NCBI RefSeq assembly: GCF_001183985.1
Contig: NZ_LFZW01000001.1
Location: 18,905-72,472, forward strand
Reading direction: 5' to 3'
Source of the DNA: Peribacillus loiseleuriae
GTDB lineage: Bacteria; Bacillota; Bacilli; Bacillales; DSM-1321
Length of the DNA stretch: 53,568 bases
This document shows positions 1 to 10,771 of this stretch, piece by piece (the first letter of the stretch is position 1; each line of letters opens with the position of its first letter). The position numbers and the translations under genes were made by a program. The notes beneath the pieces are model-generated. The model searched no databases. It saw nothing but the letters and a program-made list of their open reading frames with translations, and had not been told where the DNA came from.

Positions 1-55
1 TTAGCTTAGCTGGTAGTTGGGGGTCTCCCCCTGTGAGAGTAGGACGTTGCCAAGC
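1..55 (+). rRNA. 5S rRNA, 3' part (cut by window start or truncated copy)
   Basis: The stretch from 12 to 55 reads as the conserved 3' half of a Bacillus 5S rRNA: loop E strand GGTAGTTGGGGG, the helix closed by CCCCCTGTGAGAG, and the 3' end GACGTTGCCAAGC. The first 11 bases do not fit the usual CGCCGAT that precedes GGTAGT, so either this 5S variant is diverged there or the copy is itself a truncated repeat unit. A terminator follows directly. The same 3' tail occurs again 119 bases downstream. Confidence 0.8.
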
Positions 56-64
56 AATTCGAGA

Positions 65-97
65 GATCAGCTATTTATAGCTGGTCTTTTTTTGCTT
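65..97 (+). terminator. rRNA operon terminator, copy 1
   Basis: A ten-pair stem (65-74 with 77-86, one G-T pair) is followed by a run of seven T. It begins ten bases after the 5S 3' end, the normal position for an rrn terminator. Confidence 0.9.
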
Positions 98-123
98 TAA
101 GAATGAAATAGGTAGACATAACA

Positions 124-174
124 TGCCGATGGTAGTTGGGGGTCTCCCCCTGTGAGAGTAGGACGTTGCCAAGC
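124..174 (+). rRNA. Second, truncated 5S rRNA 3' fragment
   Basis: Bases 131-174 repeat 12-55 exactly, and the preceding TGCCGAT (124-130) matches the normal 5S sequence better than copy 1 does. Upstream of 124 the sequence is the spacer that follows copy 1, so there is no 5' half and no functional 5S RNA can be made from this copy. It is a tandem duplication relic, or a recombination scar between rrn operons. Confidence 0.8.
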
Positions 175-183
175 AATTCGAGA

Positions 184-216
184 GATCAGCTATTTATAGC
201 TGGTCTTTTTTTGCTT
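184..216 (+). terminator. rRNA operon terminator, copy 2
   Basis: Exact copy of the hairpin and T run at 65-97, shifted by 119 bases. Together the two form a double terminator between the rrn operon and csfB. Confidence 0.85.
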
Positions 217-317
217 TAAGAATGAAATAAAAAAGGTAGACATACACACATTGAAAAATTCTTTCATACATTATTATAGGCAAATGAATCAATATCTCTC
301 ACACTGTTTTGAAAATT

Positions 318-347
318 GTATACAATAATGCTTTTTGGGGGAGAATG
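318..347 (+). promoter_or_regulatory. Putative sigma F promoter of csfB
   Basis: GTATA at 318-322, a 15-base spacer, then GGGGAGAATG at 338-347, which fits the sigma F -10 pattern GGnnAnAnT. In B. subtilis csfB is a sigma F gene. The predicted start of transcription falls close to the ribosome binding site, so the leader would be very short. Confidence 0.6.
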
Positions 348-367
348 CAAACAGGGAGGTGGAGAGT

Positions 368-571
368 TTGGAAATTAGCACGTTAAAGAAGAATACAGAG
401 AAAACCTGCATTGTATGTGATCAGGTCAAGGATGATGGAATACACTTATATACTTCTTTCATTTGTAAACAATGTGAGTTAGCTATGATTGGGACGGAGA
501 CAGATGATCCAAGGTATAAATATTACTTAAAACGATTAAAAAAAGTGAATACACCGGAAATTTATTCGTAA
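368..571 (+). CDS. csfB: Anti-sigma-G factor Gin (CsfB)
   Basis: A 67-residue protein with two CxxC pairs (C14/C17 and C33/C36) that form a zinc-binding knuckle, and the conserved C-terminal block with YKYYLKRLKK. Gin blocks sigma G from acting too early in the forespore and in the mother cell. The start chosen is TTG at 368, seven bases after AGGGAGGTGG; the frame is open back to another TTG at 335, but that has no ribosome binding site and adds residues that family members lack. It directly follows the rrn operon, as in B. subtilis, but xpaC and yaaN, which normally come next, are absent. A 14-pair hairpin follows the gene. Confidence 0.93.
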   Translation: MEISTLKKNTEKTCIVCDQVKDDGIHLYTSFICKQCELAMIGTETDDPRYKYYLKRLKKVNTPEIYS

Positions 572-596
572 TGACTTGATCGTTTATTCAAATAGA

Positions 597-634
597 GTAG
601 GTATAGAGGCAAATTAATTGGTCTCTATACCTGC
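597..634 (+). terminator. Hairpin after csfB
   Basis: A stem of about 14 pairs (597-610 with 621-634, two wobble pairs) around a ten-base loop. No clear T run follows, so it may act as a weak terminator or as an RNA stabiliser. Confidence 0.55.
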
Positions 635-730
635 TTGGAATAGAATACATAGCTTACATGTATATATGAAAATACAAATAATGAACTTTGATAAAATAAG
701 AGAATAAGATAATAGTAGAGAGGTAATAAT

Positions 731-2155
731 ATGAATCAAGAAAATACACCATTGTTTGATGCGCTTATCCGACATAAGGAAAAACAGACAAGGTCATTTC
801 ACGTACCAGGTCATAAAAATGGACTGGTTTTTTCAGAGAGGGCTCGATCAATATTCAATCCATTGCTTTCTATTGATGCTACAGAGATTAGTGGTTTGGA
901 TGATCTCCATGCACCTGAAGGACCGATATTAGAGGCACAAAGTCTATTGGCTTGCCTTTACGGTGTTAGGTATAGTTATTTCCTTGTAAATGGGTCAACC
1001 GTGGGGAATATGGCGATGATTCTTGGGAGCCTTAAAGAGGGCGATACGGTGCTCGTTCAGAGGAACTGTCATAAATCTGTATTGAATGGGTTAATGCTGG
1101 CTTGTGTAAGCCCAATTTTTATAGAACCAAAGATAGATGAGGATTGGGGTATCTCTGAAGGCTTGCGGCTTGAGTCAGTTAAAGAGGCTTTTTTGTTATA
1201 TCCGCAGGCAAAGGCAATCATTGTAACGCATCCTACCTATTATGGACATTGTGGTGGCTTGAGTGAGATTGTAAGATTTGCACATTCAAAGCGGATCCCT
1301 GTATTGGTAGATGAAGCACATGGTGCCCATCTTTGTCTTGGAGATCCCTTTCCCGAAAGTGCAATTGAGGCTGGAGCCGATATCGTTGTCCATTCAGCCC
1401 ATAAAACGCTACCTGCGATGACAATGGGTTCATATTTACATATAAACAGTTCATTCATAGATCGAGAGAAAGTGGAATTTTACTTACAAATGCTTCAGTC
1501 CAGTAGCCCTTCTTATCCAATTATGGCATCGTTGGATTTAGCACGGTCTTATTTGGCTTCCTTCGGGGGATATGATAAGGCTATATTAATGAAGACTATT
1601 CTTGGATTTCGAAAAGAGCTGGACGAGATCGGCCATATTGAAATCTTAGAAAAGGATATGCTTGATCCTTTAAAAATAACGATACGATCTCATGAGGAAA
1701 TAACGGGATTTGAATTTCAACGTCAATTAGAAAACAAAGGCGTATTTACAGAACTTGCGGACCACAGGAATGTTTTGTTTGTCCTACCGTTAATGAAAGA
1801 GAACAGCCTTGAATATTTTCAAAACATTGCATCCGTGATTGCCGATGTTGTTTGTGAAGGAAATGGGGAAGCAAGGCATCACTTGATTTATAAACGGTCA
1901 GACTCGATTACAACCCTCGCCTTAACTTATCCGGAAATGAAGAAAAGAAGAAAGCGGTCTGTTTCCATTTCCAAGAGTATTGGAATGGTTGCTGCTGAAA
2001 TGGTCATACCCTATCCCCCAGGAATTCCAATTATTATGATGGGTGAACGTATTGCCGAAGAGCAAATACAGTACCTAGAACAGATAATCATAGCTGGATC
2101 AAGGTTTCATGGAGGAAAAGAATTAAGAATAGGAAAGCTTATGGTTTTCGAATGA
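731..2155 (+). CDS. yaaO: Orn/Lys/Arg decarboxylase-family PLP enzyme YaaO
   Basis: A 474-residue fold-type I pyridoxal-phosphate enzyme of the group III amino-acid decarboxylases. Visible features are HVPGHKNG near residues 24-31, DEAHGAH at 194-200 (phosphate and pyridine contacts), and SAHKTLPAMT with the cofactor lysine K225. The C-terminal part carries the family motif YPPGIPI. Family members decarboxylate arginine, lysine or ornithine to polyamines, but the exact substrate of YaaO proteins cannot be read from the sequence. The start at 731 follows GAGAGG. It stands 159 bases after csfB and 63 before tmk. Confidence 0.9.
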   Translation: MNQENTPLFDALIRHKEKQTRSFHVPGHKNGLVFSERARSIFNPLLSIDATEISGLDDLHAPEGPILEAQSLLACLYGVRYSYFLVNGSTVGNMAMILGSLKEGDTVLVQRNCHKSVLNGLMLACVSPIFIEPKIDEDWGISEGLRLESVKEAFLLYPQAKAIIVTHPTYYGHCGGLSEIVRFAHSKRIPVLVDEAHGAHLCLGDPFPESAIEAGADIVVHSAHKTLPAMTMGSYLHINSSFIDREKVEFYLQMLQSSSPSYPIMASLDLARSYLASFGGYDKAILMKTILGFRKELDEIGHIEILEKDMLDPLKITIRSHEEITGFEFQRQLENKGVFTELADHRNVLFVLPLMKENSLEYFQNIASVIADVVCEGNGEARHHLIYKRSDSITTLALTYPEMKKRRKRSVSISKSIGMVAAEMVIPYPPGIPIIMMGERIAEEQIQYLEQIIIAGSRFHGGKELRIGKLMVFE

Positions 2156-2218
2156 CCTTTGTAGTTTGAAAATGGTATACTTAGACGGGAAACAAGTTTG
2201 GCTGGAGGTAAAATAATT

Positions 2219-2860
2219 ATGAGTCGCGGAATATTTATTACGTTTGAAGGTCCTGAAGGGGCAGGTAAAACAACGGTTCTTCATAAGCTGGGAGAAGTAC
2301 TGACTGATATTGGCTATCAGGTGGTCATTACGAGAGAGCCAGGTGGTATTCCGATATCTGAACAAATTAGGGAAGTCATCTTGAATAAAGATAATACAGT
2401 AATGGACGGAAGAACTGAGGCTTTATTATATGCCGCTGCAAGAAGACAGCACTTAGTTGAAAAGGTTATGCCTGCTTTGGATCGTGGCGTGATCGTTCTT
2501 TGTGATCGTTTTATTGATAGCTCTCTTGCTTATCAAGGTCATGCAAGAGGATTAAGTATTGATGAAGTATATAAAATGAACCAGTTTGCAATAGCAGGGG
2601 TTATGCCCGACTTAACAATATATTTTGATATTGACCCGGCTTTGGGGCTCCAACGTGTCCATAGTAATCAGGAACGGGAAGTTAATCGTCTTGATATGGA
2701 AGAGTTACAATTTCACGAAAAAGTGAGAGAAGGCTATCAAATCATAATGGAACGCTTTAGAGAAAGGTTTTATATCGTCGATGCAGCGCAACCTTTAGAT
2801 ATTGTCGTCGATACGACTAAGAGGAAAGTGATTGAATTCATCAAGGAACGTATCCAATAA
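2219..2860 (+). CDS. tmk: Thymidylate kinase
   Basis: Converts dTMP to dTDP with ATP in the dTTP pathway. The 213-residue protein has the P-loop GPEGAGKTT at 11-19, the DRF dTMP-binding motif at 96-98 followed by SLAYQG, and the TREPGG motif near 38-43. The start chosen is ATG 2219, eleven bases after GGAGG; an in-frame GTG/TTG-type start seven codons upstream would lie on the ribosome binding site. A TATACT sequence near 2176 could be the -10 of its own promoter. The length matches the family (about 212). Confidence 0.97.
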   Translation: MSRGIFITFEGPEGAGKTTVLHKLGEVLTDIGYQVVITREPGGIPISEQIREVILNKDNTVMDGRTEALLYAAARRQHLVEKVMPALDRGVIVLCDRFIDSSLAYQGHARGLSIDEVYKMNQFAIAGVMPDLTIYFDIDPALGLQRVHSNQEREVNRLDMEELQFHEKVREGYQIIMERFRERFYIVDAAQPLDIVVDTTKRKVIEFIKERIQ

Positions 2861-2870
2861 TTATATTTAT

Positions 2871-2915
2871 GAAAGCGTCTGTTTAATCAATTGAACTAGT
2901 CGCTTCTTTTTTTTA
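2871..2915 (+). terminator. Probable terminator after tmk
   Basis: A short stem (GAAAGCG type, 2871-2877, with CGCTTC near 2902-2907) encloses a loop that contains the palindrome TCAATTGA, and eight T follow. The stem is short, so confidence is moderate. Confidence 0.55.
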
Positions 2916-2920
2916 TAAAT

Positions 2921-2942
2921 TTTGGTGTCTAGTGCAAGTAGC
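2921..2942 (+). repeat. Dispersed repeat TGTCTAGTGCA, copy 1
   Basis: The motif TTGGTGTCTAGTGCAAGTAG occurs here, with close copies at 15221-15242 and 20161-20182. All three have the same orientation and lie just downstream of a terminator. I cannot name the family. Confidence 0.75.
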
Positions 2943-2992
2943 TTAAAAAAATGCCTATCAATCACTGTTAAGGATATAAATAATTGTTATAA

Positions 2993-3376
<384 letters not shown>

Positions 3377-3430
3377 CACATGAAGGCATATCGTTTCTTT
3401 ATTTTATAGATATAAGAGAGTTGATTTATT

Positions 3431-4438
3431 GTGACACAAACCTGGCAGGATTTATATGAGTTGCAGCCACAAATTACTGGGATGCTAAAGAATAGTATTC
3501 TCCGGGAAAGAGTTGCTCACGCGTATCTCTTTGATGGAGAGAGGGGTACGGGCAAGAAAGAAATGGGGATGCTTTTTACGAAAAGCCTTCTTTGTGAAGA
3601 TTTGAAAAATGAATATGAGCCATGCAACCAATGCAGTCATTGTAAGCGGATTATGAGTGGAAACCACCCGGATGTCCATCTTATCGAACCGGACGGACTT
3701 TCAATAAAAAAGGATCAAATTAAAAGTCTTCAAGAAGAGTTTTCAAAAAAGGGTGTAGAGTCGAAACGAAAAATTTATTTAGTAATAAGTGCAGATAAAA
3801 TGTCCGTACAGGCTGCAAATAGTTTGTTGAAATTTTTAGAGGAGCCAGCTGCAGACACGGTTGCCATACTAATGACTGAACAAATCCAACGTATCTTACC
3901 TACCATTTTATCAAGATGTCAAACCTTATCTTTCAAGCCGTTATCACCAGGAATGGTGAAGAAAAGGTTGTTGAATCATGGATTGGACATGCAAAGGTCC
4001 TCTATTATATCCCACCTGACGCAGAACTTTGAAGAGGGAATCCTATTAGGTTCAGAGGAATGGTTTGCACAATCCCAAAAAATAGTGGTAAAATTATATG
4101 AAGTGTTAAATACAAATTCACTGAAGGCATTATTATATCTTCAGCAGGAGTGGTTTACACACTTTAAAGAAAGAGATCAACTGGACCGTGGTTTAGATCT
4201 TTTATATCTCATTTATAAAGATTTATTATATATTCAGTTGGATAGACGCGACCAAGTTGTCTTTCAAAATATACAGGAGGAGTTGGAGTCGCGTGCTCTT
4301 CATCTTACTCAAAGGCGTTTGGCTGAGCAGATGAGCTCTATTTTGGAAGCGAAACGGAAGCTAATGTCCAATACAAATCCGCAGCTGTTGATGGAACAGC
4401 TTGTGTTGAATTTGCAGGAGGGATCATCATTTGTATAA
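3431..4438 (+). CDS. holB: DNA polymerase III delta' subunit
   Basis: Clamp-loader subunit of 335 residues. Residues 36-42 form a P-loop-like GERGTGK, and C55, C65, C68 and C71 make the zinc module typical of clamp-loader AAA+ subunits. A sensor-type SRC motif is present in ILSRCQTL near 160. The GTG start has only a weak upstream GAGAG. The 3' end overlaps the start of ricT by eight bases, so the two genes are translationally linked. The gene opens a compact run: holB, ricT, yabA. Confidence 0.95.
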   Translation: MTQTWQDLYELQPQITGMLKNSILRERVAHAYLFDGERGTGKKEMGMLFTKSLLCEDLKNEYEPCNQCSHCKRIMSGNHPDVHLIEPDGLSIKKDQIKSLQEEFSKKGVESKRKIYLVISADKMSVQAANSLLKFLEEPAADTVAILMTEQIQRILPTILSRCQTLSFKPLSPGMVKKRLLNHGLDMQRSSIISHLTQNFEEGILLGSEEWFAQSQKIVVKLYEVLNTNSLKALLYLQQEWFTHFKERDQLDRGLDLLYLIYKDLLYIQLDRRDQVVFQNIQEELESRALHLTQRRLAEQMSSILEAKRKLMSNTNPQLLMEQLVLNLQEGSSFV

Positions 4439-5258
4439 TGTTGTAGGGGTCCGTTTTAAAAAGGCGGGCAAAATATACTACTTTGATCCGGGCGAGCTTA
4501 TCATTTCAAAGGATGATTTCGTTATCGTAGAGACTGTGCGTGGAGTAGAATTCGGCAAAGTTGTTACGGAGCGGAAACAAGTAGACGAGAACGACGTTGT
4601 ACTGCCATTGAAGAAAGTGCTTCGAGTTGCTGACGTAAAGGACAAGCTAATTGTCGAGGAAAATAAAACTGCTGCTATTGAAGCTTATGATACATGTTGT
4701 AAAAAGGTTGAGGAACATCAACTTGATATGAAACTGGTTGATGTGGAATATACATTTGATCGCAATAAGGTTGTTTTTTATTTCACGGCGGATGGTCGCG
4801 TAGATTTTCGTGACTTAGTGAAAGATCTTGCAGCCATTTTTAGAACGCGAATTGAATTACGCCAAATTGGTGTCAGAGATGAAGCAAAGATGCTTGGTGG
4901 AATAGGGCCATGTGGCAGGATGCTCTGTTGTTCAACGTTTCTTGGCGATTTTGAACCAGTTTCCATTAAGATGGCCAAAGATCAAAACCTATCGCTTAAT
5001 CCGACAAAAATCTCAGGGTTATGTGGGCGTTTGATGTGTTGTCTTAAATATGAAAATGATGAGTATGAAAATGCGAAAGAATTGCTTCCTGACTTGGGTG
5101 AAATGATTCGGACACCTAATGGAAAAGGCAAGGTAGTGGGGCTTAATATTCTAGAACGAGTTCTTCAAGTTGAATTAGTCGAACAGAATAGAGTATTAGA
5201 GTATACGTTAGATGAGATTCTAAACGAGGGAGCCGTTTCTATTCAAGCCACAGATTAA
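4431..5258 (+). CDS. ricT: RicT (YaaT), iron-sulfur subunit of the RicAFT complex
   Basis: A 275-residue PSP1-domain protein. RicT with RicA and RicF carries two [4Fe-4S] clusters and supports RNase Y-dependent mRNA maturation, and thereby sporulation, competence and biofilm formation. The cluster-ligand cysteines lie in GPCGRMLCC (C161, C166, C167) and GLCGRLMCC (C198, C203, C204). The start is TTG 4431, inside the end of holB and eight bases after GGAGGG. The length matches B. subtilis YaaT. Confidence 0.96.
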   Translation: MYNVVGVRFKKAGKIYYFDPGELIISKDDFVIVETVRGVEFGKVVTERKQVDENDVVLPLKKVLRVADVKDKLIVEENKTAAIEAYDTCCKKVEEHQLDMKLVDVEYTFDRNKVVFYFTADGRVDFRDLVKDLAAIFRTRIELRQIGVRDEAKMLGGIGPCGRMLCCSTFLGDFEPVSIKMAKDQNLSLNPTKISGLCGRLMCCLKYENDEYENAKELLPDLGEMIRTPNGKGKVVGLNILERVLQVELVEQNRVLEYTLDEILNEGAVSIQATD

Positions 5259-5275
5259 CAAGGTGGTGGGAAAGC

Positions 5276-5647
5276 ATGGATAAGAAAGATATATTTGAAT
5301 CAGTAACGAGCATGGAAGCCCAAATTGGTCATTTATATACACAGCTTGGGGAATTAAAGCAACATCTTGCTGAGATTCTTGAGGATAACCAATCTATTAA
5401 GCTTGAGAATGAACATTTGCGCAGGCGTCTAAACCTTGGAGAGAATCCTAGCCCTTCTACAAAAGATAAAACCAAAGCAAAGGCACGGAAAGAAAGTCCT
5501 GATGATAAGACAATGGATATCGGCGAAGGCTATGATAATCTGGCTCGATTATATCAAGAAGGTTTCCATATTTGTAATTTGCATTTTGGTAGCCTTAGAA
5601 AAGAAGGCGATTGTTTGTTTTGCCTGTCCTTTTTGAATAAAAAGTAA
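5276..5647 (+). CDS. yabA: Replication initiation control protein YabA
   Basis: A 123-residue regulator that bridges DnaA and the sliding clamp DnaN and limits initiation of replication. The N-terminal half (about 8-55) is a leucine-rich helix expected to form the tetrameric coiled coil, the middle (56-82) is charged and flexible, and the C-terminal domain has the zinc ligands H98, C100, C113 and C116. Start ATG follows GGTGGG. It is 17 bases after ricT, and a terminator follows at 5653. Confidence 0.95.
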   Translation: MDKKDIFESVTSMEAQIGHLYTQLGELKQHLAEILEDNQSIKLENEHLRRRLNLGENPSPSTKDKTKAKARKESPDDKTMDIGEGYDNLARLYQEGFHICNLHFGSLRKEGDCLFCLSFLNKK

Positions 5648-5652
5648 GCTTG

Positions 5653-5679
5653 GCCTTTCCTGTTTAGGGAAGGCTTTTT
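5653..5679 (+). terminator. Terminator after yabA
   Basis: Eight-pair stem (5653-5660 with 5667-5674, one wobble pair), six-base loop, then five T. Confidence 0.85.
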
Positions 5680-5733
5680 CGTTGAAGTAAACAATGCTTT
5701 TATAAATAGTAATTTGAAAATGGAGTGAAGAAG

Positions 5734-6477
5734 ATGGCAGAATTAATTGGCGATGAGCGCCTCGATCATTTATTAGCAGAAAAATTGAGAATTATTCAGA
5801 GTCCAAGTGTGTTTTCATTTTCTCTTGATGCAGTACTTTTATCTAAATTTGTAAATATCCCGATTCAAAAAGGAAGAATCGCCGATCTTTGTTCAGGTAA
5901 TGGTGTGATACCGCTTTTACTGAGCACAAGAACAAAAGGGAAGATTATCGGGGTAGAAATACAGGAACGATTATTTAACATGGCAGAGCGCAGTGTAAAA
6001 TATAACGGTCTTTCTGAACAGATTCAGATGGTTCATGGTGATATAAAAGCATTCCCAAAAGAAATTGGGAATGATAAATTTGACGTTGTGACATGTAATC
6101 CACCTTATTTTCCAACACCATCACAAGAAGAAATCAATAGGAATGAACACTTTGCAATAGCACGACATGAAATTATGTGTACACTTGAAGATGTCATTCA
6201 GAGTACAAGCCATTTGTTGCGTCAAGGTGGAAAGGCAGCTTTCGTTCACCGTCCAGGAAGGCTGATGGATATTCTTAGTTTAATGAGAGAGTATCGGTTG
6301 GAACCAAAACGATTGCAATTTGTTTATCCGAAAGCAAGTAAAGAAGCCAACACCATTCTAATAGAAGGAATTAAGGATGGAAGTCCTGATTTAAAGATTT
6401 TGCCACCGCTTGTCGTGTACAATGAGGATAATGTGTATACTCCTGAGGTTAGAAGGATTTTATATGGAGAAGAATAA
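5734..6477 (+). CDS. trmN6: tRNA1(Val) (adenine37-N6)-methyltransferase-like protein (YabB)
   Basis: A 247-residue Rossmann-fold SAM methyltransferase. The SAM loop is [12 protein letters not shown], and the catalytic N6-adenine motif is NPPYF, preceded by VTC. Proteins of this family methylate A37 of tRNA-Val; activity of this one is inferred. ATG 5734 is preferred over GTG 5725 because GGAGTG sits six bases before it. The last codons overlap the start of yazA. Spacing places it at the head of a trmN6-yazA-rsmI run. Confidence 0.93.
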   Translation: MAELIGDERLDHLLAEKLRIIQSPSVFSFSLDAVLLSKFVNIPIQKGRIADLCSGNGVIPLLLSTRTKGKIIGVEIQERLFNMAERSVKYNGLSEQIQMVHGDIKAFPKEIGNDKFDVVTCNPPYFPTPSQEEINRNEHFAIARHEIMCTLEDVIQSTSHLLRQGGKAAFVHRPGRLMDILSLMREYRLEPKRLQFVYPKASKEANTILIEGIKDGSPDLKILPPLVVYNEDNVYTPEVRRILYGEE

Positions 6478-6745
6478 GCATATCTTCTATGTTCTTGAAT
6501 GTCGGGACCATAGTTATTATGCGGGATATACAAATGATTTAGAGAAAAGGATAAAGCTTCATAATGAAGGAAAGGGTGCTAAATACACACGAGGCCGCGG
6601 ACCGGTAAAGCTTGTCCATTTTGAAACGTATCCAATGAAAACAGAAGCAATGCGGGCTGAGTATCGCTTTAAGCAGTTATCTAGAAAACAAAAAGAAAAA
6701 ATAATCGGCAAGGAGAATGCAGATGTGGCAACAGAAAAGCTTTGA
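6464..6745 (+). CDS. yazA: GIY-YIG nuclease-family protein YazA
   Basis: A 93-residue single-domain GIY-YIG protein of the UPF0213 type. The signature appears as [18 protein letters not shown], with the two tyrosines of the motif, then R30 and the YTRGRGP loop. Such small proteins are often annotated as endonucleases, but the cellular substrate is unknown. ATG 6464 follows AGAAGGA and lies within the end of trmN6. The 3' end overlaps rsmI by 23 bases. Confidence 0.93.
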   Translation: MEKNKHIFYVLECRDHSYYAGYTNDLEKRIKLHNEGKGAKYTRGRGPVKLVHFETYPMKTEAMRAEYRFKQLSRKQKEKIIGKENADVATEKL

Positions 6746-7616
6746 AAAGGAAGGACAGCAATCCGTTTTATATTTAGTACCAACTCCGATTGGTAACCTT
6801 GAGGATATAAGCTATCGAGCTTTAAGAATTCTTAAGGAGGCGGATATCATTGCTGCAGAAGATACACGGAATACAAGAAAGCTTTGTAATTACTTTGAAA
6901 TTGAAACACAAGTTATTAGCTATCATGAACATAATAAACAAACGAGTGGGAAGCAGATGATTGAGCGGCTTCTTTCAGGCCAGACAATTGCATTAGTGAG
7001 TGATGCCGGTATGCCGACTATATCAGACCCTGGGTTCGAACTTGTTCAGGAAGCACTAGAGCAGCGAATACCAGTTATTCCCTTACCGGGTGCGAATGCT
7101 GCGCTTACTGCTTTAATTGCTTCAGGATTAGTCCCACAGCCTTTTTACTTTTATGGATTTTTGCAACGAAATGCCAAAGAAAAGAAAAAAGAGCTGGAGA
7201 AGTTAAAAAGGATGGAGGCAACCTGGATAGTATACGAATCGCCGCATCGATTAAAAGATACATTAAAACACATGCGTGAAGTGCTAGGAAATAGAAAAAT
7301 TGTTCTATGCCGAGAGCTAACCAAGAAATTCGAGGAATTTATTCGAGGTACGATAGATGAAGCACAAATATGGGCTTTTGAAAATGAAATCAGAGGCGAG
7401 TTCTGCTTGATTATTGAAGGTGCAGAATTTGCGGAGGAACAAACAGAAGTCGTATGGTGGCAAAGTATTGAGCTTGTTGAGCATGTTCAATATTACATCG
7501 ATGAAAAACAACTTAGCTCAAAAGATGCAATCAAGCAGACAGCAATAGATCGCGGATTGCAGAAAAGAGATGTGTATCACGCTTATCATGTAATGGAAAA
7601 TCAACCAAACGGGTAA
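6723..7616 (+). CDS. rsmI: 16S rRNA (cytidine1402-2'-O)-methyltransferase RsmI
   Basis: A 297-residue member of the tetrapyrrole methylase superfamily that 2'-O-methylates C1402 of 16S rRNA at the decoding centre. The sequence shows VPTPIGNLED near the N-terminus, AAEDTRNT, VSDAGMPTISDPG and the PLPGANA loop, all typical. ATG 6723 is preferred to ATG 6717 because AAGGAG (6710-6715) is then about seven bases away; 6717 would be too close. It is the last gene of the leading run and converges with abrB. Confidence 0.95.
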   Translation: MWQQKSFEKEGQQSVLYLVPTPIGNLEDISYRALRILKEADIIAAEDTRNTRKLCNYFEIETQVISYHEHNKQTSGKQMIERLLSGQTIALVSDAGMPTISDPGFELVQEALEQRIPVIPLPGANAALTALIASGLVPQPFYFYGFLQRNAKEKKKELEKLKRMEATWIVYESPHRLKDTLKHMREVLGNRKIVLCRELTKKFEEFIRGTIDEAQIWAFENEIRGEFCLIIEGAEFAEEQTEVVWWQSIELVEHVQYYIDEKQLSSKDAIKQTAIDRGLQKRDVYHAYHVMENQPNG

Positions 7617-7664
7617 GAATAACCACTGCGAATTGCTTCGGAATGGAAGTCAAGATTAGTTTAC

Positions 7665-7692
7665 AAAAAAGAAGGCTTCCAAGGAAGCCTTC
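7665..7692 (-). terminator. Terminator of abrB (minus strand)
   Basis: Perfect ten-pair stem (7671-7680 with 7683-7692) and two-base loop. On the minus strand it is followed by six T. On the plus strand it could also stop read-through from rsmI. Confidence 0.9.
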
Positions 7693-7703
7693 TTAAAAAA
7701 TAA

Positions 7704-7991
7704 TCAAACAGTTTCTAATTCCATGCTTTGTTGAATTTCTTTAATAAGTAGTTCTGCACCCTCACGGCTAAGGATTAATTTTCCATTAGCAAGTGTTAAA
7801 TTATTATCAGATACTTCACCAGTAACTTGACAAGTCATATTAGGTTTATATTTTTTCAAAATGATGCGTTCATCATCAACGTAGATTTCCAAAGCGTCTT
7901 TCTCTGCAATTCCTAATGTACGGCGTAATTCAATTGGAATTACCACCCGTCCTAATTCGTCAACTTTACGTACAATTCCTGTAGATTTCAT
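7704..7991 (-). CDS. abrB: Transition-state regulator AbrB
   Basis: A 95-residue DNA-binding protein that represses stationary-phase genes during growth. The N-terminal swapped-hairpin domain is almost unchanged from B. subtilis: STGIVRKVDELGRVVIP, then ELRRTLGI and the YKPNMTCQ linker with one cysteine. The C-terminal multimerisation region (about 55-95) is more divergent. Start ATG follows GAGAGGAG on the minus strand. It is the only plainly real protein gene on this strand in the window. Two Spo0A boxes lie about 60 bases upstream, which fits repression by phosphorylated Spo0A. Confidence 0.97.
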   Translation of the reverse strand: MKSTGIVRKVDELGRVVIPIELRRTLGIAEKDALEIYVDDERIILKKYKPNMTCQVTGEVSDNNLTLANGKLILSREGAELLIKEIQQSMELETV

Positions 7992-8045
7992 ATATGAAAA
8001 TCTCCTCTCAATTTATAATAGTATTCTAATACCTTTTATCTCTAT

Positions 8046-8064
8046 TTCGTCAATTTTCGACAAA
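8046..8064 (-). promoter_or_regulatory. Tandem Spo0A boxes of abrB
   Basis: Reading the minus strand, TGTCGAA and TGACGAA lie ten bases apart, both fitting the Spo0A box TGNCGAA, on the same face of the helix. They are 55-75 bases before the abrB start, where Spo0A represses abrB in B. subtilis. The TTGACG within the second box might double as a -35 element. Confidence 0.85.
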
Positions 8065-8258
8065 TTTTATAAATATTATAATACCAGCCATTCCCAAATA
8101 CGTCAATGCTTTTATTAAAATTTATACATTTTTTTGAAAAAAATTAAAAAGAAGCTTAATTTAAGGTACGAATAGAAAGATTTTAATGAAGTAATAGAGG
8201 GAAGAGGAAAAAATATGGGGATGTATTCCAATATTAACTTATTATACTTGTTGTTAAT

Positions 8259-8275
8259 TTCGACATATTTCGACA
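8259..8275 (-). promoter_or_regulatory. Second pair of perfect Spo0A boxes upstream of abrB
   Basis: Two perfect TGTCGAA boxes in direct repeat with ten-base periodicity on the minus strand, about 270 bases upstream of abrB. A TATAAT (plus-strand 8241-8246) lies 12 bases downstream of them on the minus strand, without a good -35 hexamer; this layout resembles Spo0A-activated sigma A promoters. The target could be abrB itself with a long leader, or an unannotated RNA. Confidence 0.7.
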
Positions 8276-8703
8276 AAGTGATCTGAAACCCATATTCTTT
8301 TAAAATATGCTTTTTCCTTTTTCTATTATACTTCTCCGTAAATCCGAAACACAATATAAATTGTTAATAAAAGGGAAGTGATGAATAGGTTTTTCAAGGT
8401 TAGAAAACAAGTTGCGATTCTTTGGAGTTTTGGGTATATTCTTTGGGTGTAAGAGGTAATGCTGACAGTAAGAAAAAACATGGCGTTCAAAACACCATCA
8501 ACGAGGAACCTATGCTAATCAGACGAAGGAGCATTGACGTCATTATATAGACCAAGCCGACTGATGGAAGTTTCGCTTTATCTCTATTAAAAAATCAATC
8601 CTAATAGCTTTTTTTTTATCGCTCTTATGGTGAGATAAGGTAATATAGAGGTATAGGTTAAAATTTAGTTAGTGAACATCATTTATGGATCTAAATATGA
8701 TAG

Positions 8704-10713
<2,010 letters not shown>

Positions 10714-10723
10714 TCCTATCCCT

Positions 10724-10771
10724 AAATAGCATAGAAATGTTCCATGTGAAACATTTCTATGCTATTTTTTT
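10724..10771 (+). terminator. Terminator after metS
   Basis: Perfect 18-pair stem (10724-10741 with 10749-10766), seven-base loop, merging into a T run. One of the strongest in the window. Confidence 0.95.

Larger units (their letters stand above)
1..244 (+). repeat. Tandem repeat of 5S tail plus terminator (unit about 119 bases)
   Basis: Bases 12-110 are repeated without change at 131-229. The following ten bases of copy 1 (111-120) reappear at 235-244 after a five-base A-rich insertion. The unit includes the 5S 3' half, the terminator and the downstream spacer. Confidence 0.9.

Noticed and set aside
8115..8354. Open frame of 79 codons on the minus strand between abrB and metS
   Set aside because: AT-rich, low-complexity composition (Lys, Phe, Tyr, Ile), no ribosome binding site, and it overlaps the distal Spo0A boxes; likely chance.
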